Origin: Setomelanomma holmii
Taxonomy: Eukaryota > Ascomycota > Dothideomycetes > Pleosporales > Phaeosphaeriaceae
DNA length: 64,000 nt
Direction: 5' to 3'
Assembly (NCBI GenBank): GCA_010015745.1
Contig: ML978233.1
Location: 98,126-162,125, forward strand
Of this stretch, positions 51,518-62,312 are shown piece by piece; the first letter of the stretch is position 1, and every line of letters starts with the position of its first letter. The notes under the pieces were generated by a model. It searched no databases, was not told where the DNA came from, and saw nothing but the letters and a program-made list of their open reading frames with translations. Position numbers and translations under genes: made by a program.

Positions 51518-53419
51518 ACGTACCCCACGGGTGAGTCAGTCACACGGGTGAGTCAGTCACACGGGTGAGTCAGTCACACGGGTGAGTCGGTCACTCTACC
51601 AAGACCCCACCAAAATCTACCGTCCCACACAGTAGAAAATGCAACGTAACAGTACTCAACAGTAATCTACGGTGCTGCACAGTAGCTTGAATTAATTAGA
51701 GAGTACCTCTTCTACTTGTTTACATGTGCGCATGTTGTGCCCAGCCTTGCCGCAGCGTCCACAGCGCCTTTGAGTTGGCTCACTGCTGTCAGCACGCGCG
51801 CTCTTCTTTGCCTTCTTCCTATTACTACGCGCTGCAAACTCCTTCAAGGTAGTTAAGCGCACGCCCTCTTCAGCTGTAAGAGTCCTCCCTGTCTATATAC
51901 GCTTTCTTTTGCATGCTTTACAGCGTAAGGCGGCCTTGTCAGCTGCTTAAAGCTTCTTAACTTAGTTGCGCATTAACACTAAGGAATAAGCTATTATCTT
52001 AGCGCCATTTATAAGCTGTTCAAGAGAGTTAATAATTAAGGTAGGCGAGCTATCTGCGTGACTCTGAATCCTCTCTTAAATCAGCTTCAATTGCGACCTA
52101 AACTCTAGGGTATTGCTTAGGGTTCTAGACACCTAAGGAGTGTCGTTAACAGTAGGTGGTGTAGGCGTACAAAGGCAGACGTCAAGCTTCAATATCACTG
52201 CCTCTAGGTTAAGTAGAACTAAGCTAGCACCTTGAAGGCCTCTTTAGATATTGCTTGTAGTAATTAAGTTCTTAAAAGCAGCAATAAAGCAGAGCAAGAA
52301 CTCAGGTTTAGTGATGTAGTTGATCTTGCTGCGGATCAGGTTCTTAGCTTAGCGGCCATACCGCTTCTTTAATGGCGAGAAACAGCCTACATTAAGAGGC
52401 TGCAGGAGGTGCAACAAGTGAGGAGGCATGCAGAGAGTGATAATCTTGTTATCCTTGCAGTACTGCTAGAAATCAAGCAAGTTGTGGCCCTTGTGGCCGT
52501 TAATAATAAGCAAACGTACTGTGCTAACAGTACGCTTTTTTGTGTAAGTGTCAAAGTGCTTCAGCTACTGCAGACTAAGCTAATCTGTTGTCTAGCCGTT
52601 CTTAGAGACTAATAACCTAATCGTAAGGTATATTATTCTTCTTGTACTAGGCAGAGAGGAAGGTCTTACTCTAGAAGATAACGAAGAGCAGAATTGCCTA
52701 CCTAATTACGTTGATACCTTAGGTTACTATAGTCTACTCTCGATTACTCTACTATACTATCTTTAGCCGTTCGCAGCGCTCAGAGCCTATAACTACTGCT
52801 GCAGTCGATATTATGCCTATTCGTTGGGAGCAGGTGTCTTCGTTAAGAATACTGTGCTTAGCCTTCGTGTTCTCTACAAGCTTAAACTCGGCTCGTACAG
52901 CCTCAGGATCCTCGCAGAGTGCTCTCTTATAGTTGTACTTGCGATTAAGCTTAACTTTGAGCTCAGGGCAACGTTTGACGAAGGTTCCAAGCCTAGTTAA
53001 CGCCTACAGCCTGTTGGCCACGCTCCTTGCGCAGTAGATTAGCTATATCTCTTACAGTAGGAAGCTAGAGCGAAAATCCTCGCGTGTTAAGGCTAAGTAT
53101 ATGCTAAACAACTACCTCCACCTCTGTTAGGCAAAGATTTAATAAGTTGGGCGTGCAATCACGTTAAAACTGCTTCTTAGCGCTTCTGTTAGCGAGCGTT
53201 CTTCAGTTAATGTTGAAGATCTTAGCAGCGCGTTGTACAGAGAGACTCGCGTCTTAATTAATAGCGTGAAGCGCAAACTGAAATCGAGCTTCTTTTGAAG
53301 CTAGTAGCTAGTTAGGTAGTAGAGACATTGCTTTTCTACTATGTGAGACGGTATATTTTGGTGGAGGCTTAGCAAGGTAGGCAACTCGCTCGTGTAGGTA
53401 ACTCGACCGTAGAGTACGT
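51518..53419 (-). mobile_element. Fot1/pogo-like transposon D
   Basis: 1,902 bp, flanked by TA at 51516-51517 and 53420-53421; tips ACGTACCCC and, inverted, ACGTACTCT. Four 17-bp units at the left, two diverged units at the right, then the block ACCCCACCAAAA. The transposase is on the minus strand: CGRCGKAGHNMRTC knuckle near 51,750, KIITLCMPPHLLHLLQPLNVGCF near 52,380-52,450, with many stops. It inserted beside or into the older remnant E. Confidence 0.85.
51527..51594 (+). repeat. 17-bp tandem repeat in the left end of element D (4 units)
   Basis: Unit ACGGGTGAGTCAGTCAC starts at 51527, 51544, 51561 and 51578; the fourth unit differs by one base. Confidence 0.95.
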
Positions 53420-53421
53420 TA

Positions 53422-54135
53422 CTACTAATTGCTCTCGCAGCTTATTAATATTAGTAGAGAGAAGAGCGTTCTAGTGCAGTATTGATTTAGTACCCTTTAT
53501 AAGCTAAGAGAAGCCTACCTACGCAGTAATAGGTACCTAAGTAAAAGACTCGCGTACAAGCTTAGATTAAGAACTAAATTTATAAGTATTGCTTATAGTC
53601 TTTAACTACTACAGCGTCTTCTGTAGTAGAGGTCCTAGCAGAGTACGCAGCTATACTTTAAAGTAATCTAATACTATCTGCGCGTGAATAGAGACTAGCT
53701 CTACTGCTTTGAAGGCTTTTTAATAGTTTTTTTCAATAAACATGTTAAAAAACGCGTCTTTAAAGGCCGGAAGAAAGCCTTTCTTGTTAATATAGAAGAC
53801 GCGTTAGCGTACTAAGTCTTAAACGCGTCAAAAGTACTTACGCTTTAATAGCAAGAAGCAGACTATGTTAAGAGACTAGAGAATGTGCGATAAGTGAGGT
53901 AGTATAGAGAGGGTAAGAATCTTGTATTTAAGGCAGTAGTTCTTGAAATTCTAGTTAAGATAGCTCTTGTAGCCGCCTAAAATGAGTAGTCTATACTTCT
54001 CTACTTAGTGCGCCTTTGTATACGCGTTAAAGTGCTTTAACTACGTAAGACTAAGCGCGTTATTTGTCTAGCTATTCTTAGATACTAAGAGCTTCTAATT
54101 GTGCAGTATATCTACCTTCTTGTACTACGCAGAGA
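53422..54135 (-). mobile_element. Fot1/pogo-like remnant E, truncated
   Basis: Minus-strand transposase pieces run from the coiled C-terminal region (about 53,430-53,500) through KHFN/DxxKSY-like sequence at about 54,030-53,940 to about 54,130, where the similarity to element D stops abruptly at GCAGAGA. Element D lies at its left border and the gypsy-like element starts at its right border, so E seems to be the oldest piece here. Confidence 0.6.
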
Positions 54136-56038
54136 TATAGTGTGCCGGTGCACGGAGTGTAGTAGTGCTTTCTTAGTTAAATAGGAGGAGGAGCTAGAAG
54201 GATAAGCTCCTTATGCTTGCTCACAGAGAGCTCTCATCAGGTACAACACGAAAAAACTATAAAAAGGAGAGGTTGACACAGATAGCCAAACACGATGTTC
54301 TCCTCATACTCGCCTCCAGCCATGAAGTGGGAAAAAGGGTTCCGACACCTCGAGTTACAGCTCAAAAATAGCGATGCCTAGGGGCCTATTGCTAACTTCA
54401 TAGTATGTACGAGAACAACATGTGCTTACATTGCAACAGACTTTTCTCCAGCTCTCTAGTCTGCACACTATAGTGTAGAGAGAAGTTGCAGACTTATTTA
54501 GTATGATCTTAGTCTGGATTCCTGCCAGAAGATCACCCCTAGTATCAGTATCAGTTCGAATCCCAGTCTAGATACCTGCCAGAAGATTCAAGGCGACAGT
54601 GCCAGCCTCTCCTAACAGCAGGAGGGGAACACCAAAGACCCTGACAGCCTTGCTCAGCAGATAAGCAAGAGCCGCAGGTAAAAGGAGGAAAGATAGTGCT
54701 CTACGCAAGGACCTCTTACGCAATACAGACCACTCAGAGAAAGAAGCCGAGACCTGGCTGCTATTCTGAAGCTCAGACCACAGAACATAGACTAGCACCA
54801 CAGGGGTGCGGGCCTATAGAAACAACGACTAGAGAACTACGAAAAACAGCCTCAGCGTAGAGTTCACGAAGTTGAAGTTTAGATTAAAAACTTCAGTCAA
54901 GTCAGCAGAAAGAGAATCGCGACTGCAGATCGTCGCAGATTACTAGACTATCAGATTATTAGTTATTAGGATAGCTAGTATCTGACCTTCCAGCAGTATT
55001 AGATTATCAGCAGAACTAACAAGTTGTTCCACCAGAGCACAGCAACTCTGGTGAGACCAGCACTCGAGTTGAATGCTACTGCAGCTAACAACTAGCTTCT
55101 CTCCACGCAGCCCTTCAGACACCAAACTAACGCCTGAACAATCTAAGTCAGTCCTATCAAGACACTATCAACTTCAGCAGGCCTAGATCAGTTCTACCTG
55201 TTATCTCATCATCTACTTCATCTGAAGCCTCAGACAAACCAATCAGAATGCTAGCCCTAGGTAAAGATTAGTATAAAGACTAGGAAGGCCTTGTCTAGGA
55301 AACAGCTTCTAAGGCGAGCACAAGCCGCAGCGTTATTATTCCTCTGCGAGCTAACTAAGACAACTAGCTCCTCTTTGAAGGCAAAGAGGTTACTGAATTC
55401 TTAGATAACTACAACCGTCAATGCGACAATAGAGGGCTTGAAGATGTGCAGAAGATCTTAGCTCTCCTAGACTACTGCGATCTACGCTGTTGTACCTTCA
55501 TCAAGAAGATGAAGCCCTATTAGCAGAGGAACTAGGCAGCACTTTAGAAGATGATGCGGGAACATTAGTGAGACTAAGACTTTGCTCAGCGTATGAGCAA
55601 CTGCGGCTTCCTAGAAGCATATGTTATAGAGACAGCCTGAGACTTCCTAGGAATTTCAGATTACTACACCAATTTCGTGGTGTATAGCGACGCATGCGTT
55701 TCAGCGCACTAGATGCATTCTATTAAGCTTAGCTATCTCTTCTTCTGTGGACTCCCAGCTAAGGACAAGGAACTCATTCTCCTTAATATGCCAAATAGGC
55801 CAGATAGAGATGCGGTTGACACCTACTAGTTAGACGAGATCTACGCGTACGTCAGACGCTTATACCGCCAGCGAGAGGGACTTTGTCATACCAGACTAGT
55901 CAAAGATAGAGAGGATACTCATTAAGCCTAGGACTTAATGCGAGAGACACAACAAGTAAGCCAGATGCAATCAGATTAGCAGTCAAGGAACTCACAGCGG
56001 ATTGGGGTTCTAAGCAGAAGAACACTATTCCCCTACAG

Positions 56039-56372
56039 GTGGATCTAGCAGTCCAGGACGTTATTGAGGCTATCGGTGGTGTGAAGATCACCTATGTGAA
56101 GGCGCGCGCATTCATAGAGCATCCTAAACTAGGACTGCTGCTTTGTTCTCTACACAACTATGCGTACTTTATAGCTATTGCTGTAGAAACCGACGATCAG
56201 AAGTACGGTCGATCCGAGACCAGAAACGATAGGAGCTACCTCTCGCACCAGCCACCAGACTTGGATCCTAACTGTGGGGCCATCAGGGTGAATAGGCGTG
56301 AGTACAAGAACACGTGCAACATGTGTAATGAACCAGGACATATCGTTAAGAGATTGTGAGCAGTACAACTAC
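56039..56372 (+). pseudogene. gypsy gag C-terminal fragment with zinc knuckle
   Basis: The frame ends in NTCNMCNEPGHIVKR; a one-base shift supplies the last Cys of a C-x2-C-x4-H-x4-C nucleocapsid knuckle. The preceding part holds a long degraded capsid with stops. Confidence 0.6.
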
Positions 56373-57403
56373 CTGATTACTATAGGGTGGATCAGTTTCA
56401 CCTTTGACCCTGAAGGCAACCTTAAGAAAACTTACTACTACAGCCTAAGACACAAGGTCTTAGGAACAATACGAGGACTAATCCTGTCTACCTTATAGCT
56501 AGATTAGTTAAAGAGCAAGATTAGAGACTTTTACGAGGTCACAGATGACATGCTTAATTCAGCAGCATCTATAGTTAGACCTGAGAAGTTTGATAGAATT
56601 AACAGCAGGCTAAGAATGGTATCCAGAAGACTGAGTGGCTAACTAGCTAATACGAACACCTTGACCACCAGTCTCCAGCGAAAAGAGGAAATAAGTCCTA
56701 TGCAGGATCTAAGTTAATTCTGAACTCAACAACTACTCAGAGACGACGCCTATGCAGAAATCTTAAGCCTAGACCTGGTAGATCACCGAGATATTATCTT
56801 AGGTCTAGCGCCTTCAGAAATTCAAGAGGGATCAGTTCTGTCAGCGACGCAGTCGCAATCAGCTAAGGAAGATTATATCCTAGACTAAGTGCGCAATGCG
56901 CAAGTGCAGAAGAAGCTGTTAAAGAAGTCCTTAGTAAACTTCTGGTCGCCTAGGCAGCGAGTAGCTGAGGATGGCGACACAGACCACGAGCAGAACCGTT
57001 CCAGAACCACAGACCAGTGTCGGACGAGGAGAGCCGTCAGATACTCAGGAAATGGACGAATTCGATGTCCCCTATCTGAGCCAAGCTCATGACCGCCCGT
57101 TCTTGGTGATTAAACCTCCGGAATTTACAGGCCAGAGCTTCAGACACTTGTCAGCGGACCTAGATTATCTGCAACTACTAAGGAAGAAGAAGAGCTAAGT
57201 GGTACCTGCAGATAAAGAAGAGCTCAGAACAATAGTTGCAGCCTACCAAAACAAGCCTTGCGAAGCTAAAACACAGCTAGGTGCTTTATGCTAGGACTCA
57301 AGTAAAGCATAGAGCAACTGGAAACTTTGATACGTTTGCAGAAGATCAAGATTTAGTAACTAGGAAGCAAACCAGTATCACCTATAGAGCCTAAGGCACA
57401 GCG

Positions 57404-57609
57404 TTGATGCAAGAGGATCTTCCAACATGCTGGGCCTCAGTAGGAACAAGTTCAGTCAAGTGTCTCATCGACACAGGGGCACAGATGAACCTGCTAAGGT
57501 CAAGTGCAGCTAATGCGCTTAAGATTGCGTACAAACAAGCTGATTCTAATAATATTGAAGAGGTAGTAACAGCAAATAGAAGTCTTGATCTATTTGTCAG
57601 CACGGCCTA
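57404..57609 (+). pseudogene. retroviral-type aspartic protease fragment (gypsy)
   Basis: SSVKCLIDTGAQMNLLRSS has the D-T-G active site with the following hydrophobic strand, as in Ty3/gypsy proteases. A TAG stop ends the frame; downstream pieces read NIPIKIRSVTTKTHF and NVFGRVTCCILL-like strands. Confidence 0.65.
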
Positions 57610-58919
57610 GAACATACCTATCAAGATTAGATCAGTCACTACTAAGACGCACTTCTGAATTGTAGCCAACCTTACTAGATCTGTGATCCTTAGTTCGCTA
57701 TAGTGTGCATCAACCAGAATAGCCCTTCAGTACAATGTGTTTGGCAGAGTGACCTGCTGCATTCTATTGAACGACAGCTCTAGGAAAACAGTATTCATCG
57801 CGTCAGATCCAATCCTGATGAATCCGGCACACGCTACTCTAGCGCCTGAGGAATCAGAGTCAGAAAATGAGTAACAGATGTTCCTATAGGGAGTGAGCAT
57901 CTATCATCTTCAGTATCTCTAACTGTGTGATGCTTAGCATTACAGCGCAGACCACACGCTAAGTTCTTAAGGGAGACTGCCTATGTAGACAAAGCGCAAG
58001 AGTTTAGAGAATACTTACTAATCTTCCTAAGGGAAGACTAGAGACGATTTAAGGCTTAGAGTGAGCAAGTTATAAACTACAACGTGGCAGCAACAGTCGA
58101 ATCTGATCCTATACAGCAAGTCAATAAATAAGCATGTTAGTGAGGAACTAGATGCTTAAGGAACAGTCCCTTAGCATACAATTATGTGTAAGTTGAATTA
58201 GTAAGTGATCTGCAAGAAGATTCAGCATCAGCAACGCTAGCCTAACAATGTGCATACTTTACACAAGAGAGTGGCAGATAAAGTACAGCCTGTAGATACG
58301 CCTAGGGCTAATAAACTGATAGAGTTTGGAAGAGAAGACTAGAAGCAACTAGCAAAGGAAAGGCAGTTGCTTGCCTTAAGTCTTTAACCTCTAGATCTTG
58401 GTCTATGCGACAACCTCTTTGAGCAACAATATGCTCTGTTCCTGCGAGGAACACAGCTGACAACAGAACGACTGTCTGAAACGGTGTTTGGAGAAGGCCT
58501 CTGACTACCAGAGGTCGAGGTCTTTAAGCAAATGCTGTTCAATTAAGAAGCAGCTCTAGCCTTCCACTTCTAGCAAGCAGGCTGAATTTCTAGGGACGTG
58601 CGGCCTCCGTACTGCATACGAACAACCCTTCACAAGGTATAGCAAGTGAGGGTTTTCCTAATACCTAAGGCCTTAGAAGAAGAAGTAGTTTACATGATCA
58701 ACGTGTGAAGGCCTGTACAGAAGGGTATCTGTGTTAGGTCTAGCGGTTGGTTCTCAGGGGTAGACCAAGGGATACTGCAATGGGTGTCGATACTGAGACA
58801 GTAAGAGGGCACTTCTGAAAAGAGTATCAGGTTCGTGAGAACAATGATTGATTGCTAATACGAAGTTGAACACGATGGTCTATAGGAGGCTATCGTCTAT
58901 GTCTATATACTATAACTTT

Positions 58920-59172
58920 CTCAGAGGTCCCAGAGTGTCCCAGACGTCTTAGGAGTTTGGGACGCCTGGAGCGTTATGGGATTTGTGGGAGTGTGGGGGT
59001 TGTCCTAGTAGTCCCAGGCGTAGAGTCAGCGTTTCAGCGTCATAGGATCTGTGGGACGCTGAGCCTTGGCGCACAGCCCACCTGAGCTCAGTTGTTCTTG
59101 TGGAACAACAGCTTGTCGATTCCTCATAACCCGCCTTACGCTCCCCCCTCTGGTAAGTAGATCGTAACACAA
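58920..59172 (-). mobile_element. GC-richer insert inside the gypsy pol region (possible LTR or SINE piece)
   Basis: About 250 bp with few TA dinucleotides and several GTCCCA/TGGGAC motifs, unlike the AT-rich, RIPped sequence on both sides. On the minus strand it begins TGTTACGATCTAC, a start often seen in fungal gypsy LTRs. Flanking duplications were not found, so the exact ends and nature are uncertain. It lies upstream of the RT core. Confidence 0.35.
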
Positions 59173-59284
59173 CGAACGTTTAGACTGAGGAACGTTAGAG
59201 AGATATGACAGCTAGTACTAGAATCTATAGCACTTAGTGAAGAAGAAGGACAGCAAACATTACATGGTTGAGAATGCTTAGCTC

Positions 59285-59700
59285 ATGAATGCGGTCACTG
59301 AGCAAGATGCTAATTGCCCACCGACAGCAGACGAGTTTTCTGAGAGATTCGCCAGCAGTCAGATCTGCACGTTGATGGACCTGTTCTCGGGATACAGCCA
59401 GATCACGCTACATCCTGAGAGTCGCGACATGACGGCTATAGCGACCCCAGTAGGACTGGTGCGAGCATGCACCCTAGTACAATGAGTGACCAACTCAGTA
59501 GCAGTATTCTAGCGTACGACGACTAAGATCCTAAAAGACTACTAGCCTCACATACTTCTGTTTGTAGGTAATATCGCTTGCAGCAGACCAAAGACAGATT
59601 ATAGGAATAAAGAGTCACTACCAGAGATCTGACGCTTTGTGCTTAAGCACATCATCTAACTCAACAGAGTGTTAGCAGATGTTAAGAGAGCTAGTGCTGC
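59285..59700 (+). pseudogene. reverse transcriptase fragment (gypsy)
   Basis: CTLMDLFSGYSQITLHPESR with the following TAIATPVGLV is the RT palm region around the first catalytic Asp of Ty3/gypsy elements. Downstream, the expected second Asp box is degraded to LLFVGNIA. Several TAG/TGA stops interrupt the frame. Confidence 0.7.
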
Positions 59701-59949
59701 AGTATCAGGAAAGAAATGCTATCAGGGCATAGACAGATTAGTGATTGTTAGCTATGAGGTCTCAGCTTGTGGCAGACAACCAGACATCAGCAAATCAGAA
59801 AAGATCAAAGATTAGCCTCTATGCTAGAACGTCAGAGAAGTATGAGGATTCGTAGGCATATGCGTGTACTACCGCATATAGGTGGAAGGCTTCGCCATTC
59901 ATGCAAAACCACTATTCTATCTATTGAGACTTAATGTAGAATAGACATA

Positions 59950-60432
59950 GGGACTAACACAACAGCAAGCTATAGAGTATTTGAAGCACAGCATCACTTC
60001 AGCACCTGCGCTTATAACTCTAGACCACAAGCATGGTAGCATGCTTTTCGTAGCTGTAGATGCAAGCAAAGAAGGCAGAGGTGCAGTCCTTGAGCAGATT
60101 AGCCTAGACAGGAAGCGTCACCTGTGTTGATTCGAAAGCACTCTCTAGTCTGCAGCAGAATCTAATTAGCACTCTACTAAATTAGAGATGAAAGCAGTTG
60201 TGTGGGCGCTTAAGAAGTTTTCGCCCCGGCTATATAGACGCCACTTTACTATCAAAACTGATGCTCAGACCCTTATCTACCAACTTAATAGGTCCTCAGC
60301 AGAAACACCTGGTGCAGTAGTTAGCTGATGGCTGCTAGCCATCCTAGCCTGGGATTTCAACATTAAGCATGTTCCTAGAAAACGCAACGTAGTCGCAGAT
60401 AGCCTCTTAAGATATCCAAAACCTGAGGGATA
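59950..60432 (+). pseudogene. RNase H fragment (gypsy)
   Basis: Seen: SAPALITLDHKHG with LFVAVDASKEGRGAVLEQ, KLEMKAVVWALKKFSPRLYR, HFTIKTDAQTLIYQLNR, WLLAILAWDFNIKHVPRKRN and VVADSLLRYPKPEG, the full RNase H order of a Ty3/gypsy pol, with TAG/TGA stops between. Confidence 0.75.
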
Positions 60433-60538
60433 GACAGCACCTGAGCAGGCAGAAGAAGACATCAAGGATTTCGTTGACGCTCTGATAGCTAATCTGGAGC
60501 ATAAGACTGATGTTCAGAAAGAACGTGTAACGTAGATT

Positions 60539-60606
60539 ACAAGCGAGTGGCGAATACAAGCGAGTGGCGAATACAAGCGAGTGGCGAATACAAGCGAGTG
60601 GCGAGC
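60539..60606 (+). repeat. 17-bp tandem repeat in the left end of element F (4 units)
   Basis: Unit ACAAGCGAGTGGCGAAT starts at 60539, 60556, 60573 and 60590, nearly identical. Confidence 0.95.
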
Positions 60607-60797
60607 CCTACTAACTTTGCGCGCCTCTCTTCTCTAAACCTCAATTATCTTAACGTAACATTACTTACATGTCTTTAAAAGAAGCAGATATTCAGCTTAC
60701 TATATTCTCTATCGAAAATGGTCAGATTCAGAGTAATTATCGTGCTGCTGCTGCCTACAAAGTACCAGAGACCACGCTCCGCCACTGACGCGCTGGG

Positions 60798-62300
60798 ATG
60801 CCCGCGCGACGCGATTGCCAGCCCAACTCACAGAAGCTTACCCAGATAGAAGAGGGGGTGATTGTCAAATATATACTCGACCTAGACCAGCGTGGGTTTG
60901 CGCCTACGTACGCGGCTGTACGTGATATGGCTGATAAGCTGCTGGCTGAACGTGGCGCTGGTCAGGTCGGCGTCCACTGGCTGCGCAACTTTGTCAAGCG
61001 TACACACAGTCTCACGACGCGTTTCAATCAAGCGTACGATAGGCAGAGAGCTCTATGCGAGGATTCTATGTTGATCAGAAGCTGGTTTGAGCTTGTGGAG
61101 GAGACAAAGGCGAAGTACGGCATCTGCAATGATGACGTCTACAACTGTGACAAGGCTGGCTTTATGATGGGCAAGATCACAACTCAGCTTGTCGTGACAG
61201 GATCAGAGAGGAGAGGCTAGCTAAAGGCTATTCAGCCTGGCAATCGCGAGTAGGTCACGGTGATCCAAGGAATCAATGCTGCTAGCTAGGCTATCCTACC
61301 ATTCCTCATCTTTGCTGGCCAGTACCATCTATCTGCCTAGTACGAGGATGAGGACATCCTACGCGACTGGGCTATTGCAGTCAGCGACAATAGCTAGACT
61401 ACAAACGAGCTCAGAGTTGAGTAGCTAAAGCACTTTATCAAGCATACAGACGGAAAAGTAGTCGGCGCGCGTAGACTGCTTATCCTTGATGGCCATGAGA
61501 GCCACCACTCTCTTAAATTTGAGAGCTCTGCAAGGAGAACAATATCTACACGCTCTGCATGCCGCCTCATTCGTCCCACCTACTGCAGCCGCTTGACGTT
61601 GGCTGCTTCTCGCTGTTGAAGCGCGCGTACAGCTGTGAGGTTGAGAGCCTGATCCGCCACCACATCAACCACATTACTAAGCTCAAGTTTCTGCCAGCAT
61701 TTAAGGCAGCGTTCAATCGATCGTTCAACTCAGCTAATATCTGCTCAGCCTTTCGAGGCGCAGGCCTTGTGCCTCTCCAGCCAGATGTTGTTTTGTCAAA
61801 GCTTGACGTGCAGCTGCGTACGCCTACTCCAGCTGCTCTCCCAGAGGCTCCCTGGGAGGCTCGTACGCCGAGCAACGCAGGTGAGCTTGAGGCTCAATCA
61901 ACTTTAATACGTGATCGCGTGCGACGGCATAAGAGCTCGTCACCAGCTTCGATTATTGAGGCGATTAACCAGCTCAAAAAGGGCGCTGAGGTAATAATGC
62001 TCTCAGCTGAGCTGATGCGCGATCAGATTGCCAGCCTTGAGAAGGCTAATGAGGCAGCGTCAGCACGCAAACAGCGTAAAAAAAAGCGTATACAGCAGCG
62101 TGGGGTCTTAACAAAGGGAGCTGGAGACGATATACTCGCTCAAAGGGAGGCTGATCAGCAGATTGCTCGTGAAGAGCGTCGAACAGGAGAGCGATCAGGC
62201 CGCAGTTGCCAGGCTCTGGCGCGCTGCAAGAGGTGCAGAGAGACTGGGCACAACTCACGCACGTGCAAAAAAGACCCTTTAGACACTGCTAAATCTATCT
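60798..62300 (+). pseudogene. Fot1/pogo-like transposase F with Trp-to-stop changes
   Basis: HTH part intact (EEGVIVKYILDLDQRGFAP, RDMADKLLAERGAGQVG, HWLRNFVKRTHS), then SWFELVEETKAKYGICND and the first Asp region VYNCDKAGFMMG. After that TAG replaces expected Trp in NRE*VTV, AAS*AIL, LSA*YED, DNS*TTN and RVE*LKH, and another TAG follows ERRG. LLILDGHESHHS has the second Asp; a frameshift near 61,520 leads to MPPHSSHLLQPLDVGCFSLLK with the third Asp. A coiled basic tail and the knuckle CKRCRETGHNSRTC end the protein. All stops are TAG, none TAA or TGA. Confidence 0.85.
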
Positions 62301-62312
62301 TATTAACACCTA

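Larger units (their letters stand above)
54141..60529 (+). mobile_element. Ty3/gypsy-type LTR retrotransposon, decayed, right end outside or lost
   Basis: Begins at or near TGTGCCGGTG (54141), directly after the broken remnant E. In the plus direction it carries gag with a zinc knuckle, an aspartic protease, reverse transcriptase and RNase H, in the Ty3/gypsy order. Integrase is not found before element F interrupts at 60530. The coding frames contain very many TAG/TAA stops. The 5' LTR end could not be fixed; a near-duplicate of about 52 bp occurs at 54,511 and 54,563 (AGTCTGGATTCCTGCCAGAA). The left boundary is approximate. Confidence 0.65.
60530..62310 (+). mobile_element. Fot1/pogo-like transposon F, 3' end displaced by element G
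   Basis: Starts ACGTAGATTAC after TA at 60528-60529, inside the gypsy element. Four 17-bp units follow, then the block CCCTACTAA (a C-to-T altered form of CCCCACCAA). The plus-strand transposase ends near 62,300, but the inverted right tip is absent: element G begins at 62313 with its own TA. The right end of F should therefore lie beyond the window, after G. Confidence 0.75.

Noticed and set aside
54535..54570. tRNA-like B-box GTTCGAATCC
   Set aside because: No A-box, acceptor or anticodon stem could be paired around it, and it lies in a repeated segment near the gypsy start.
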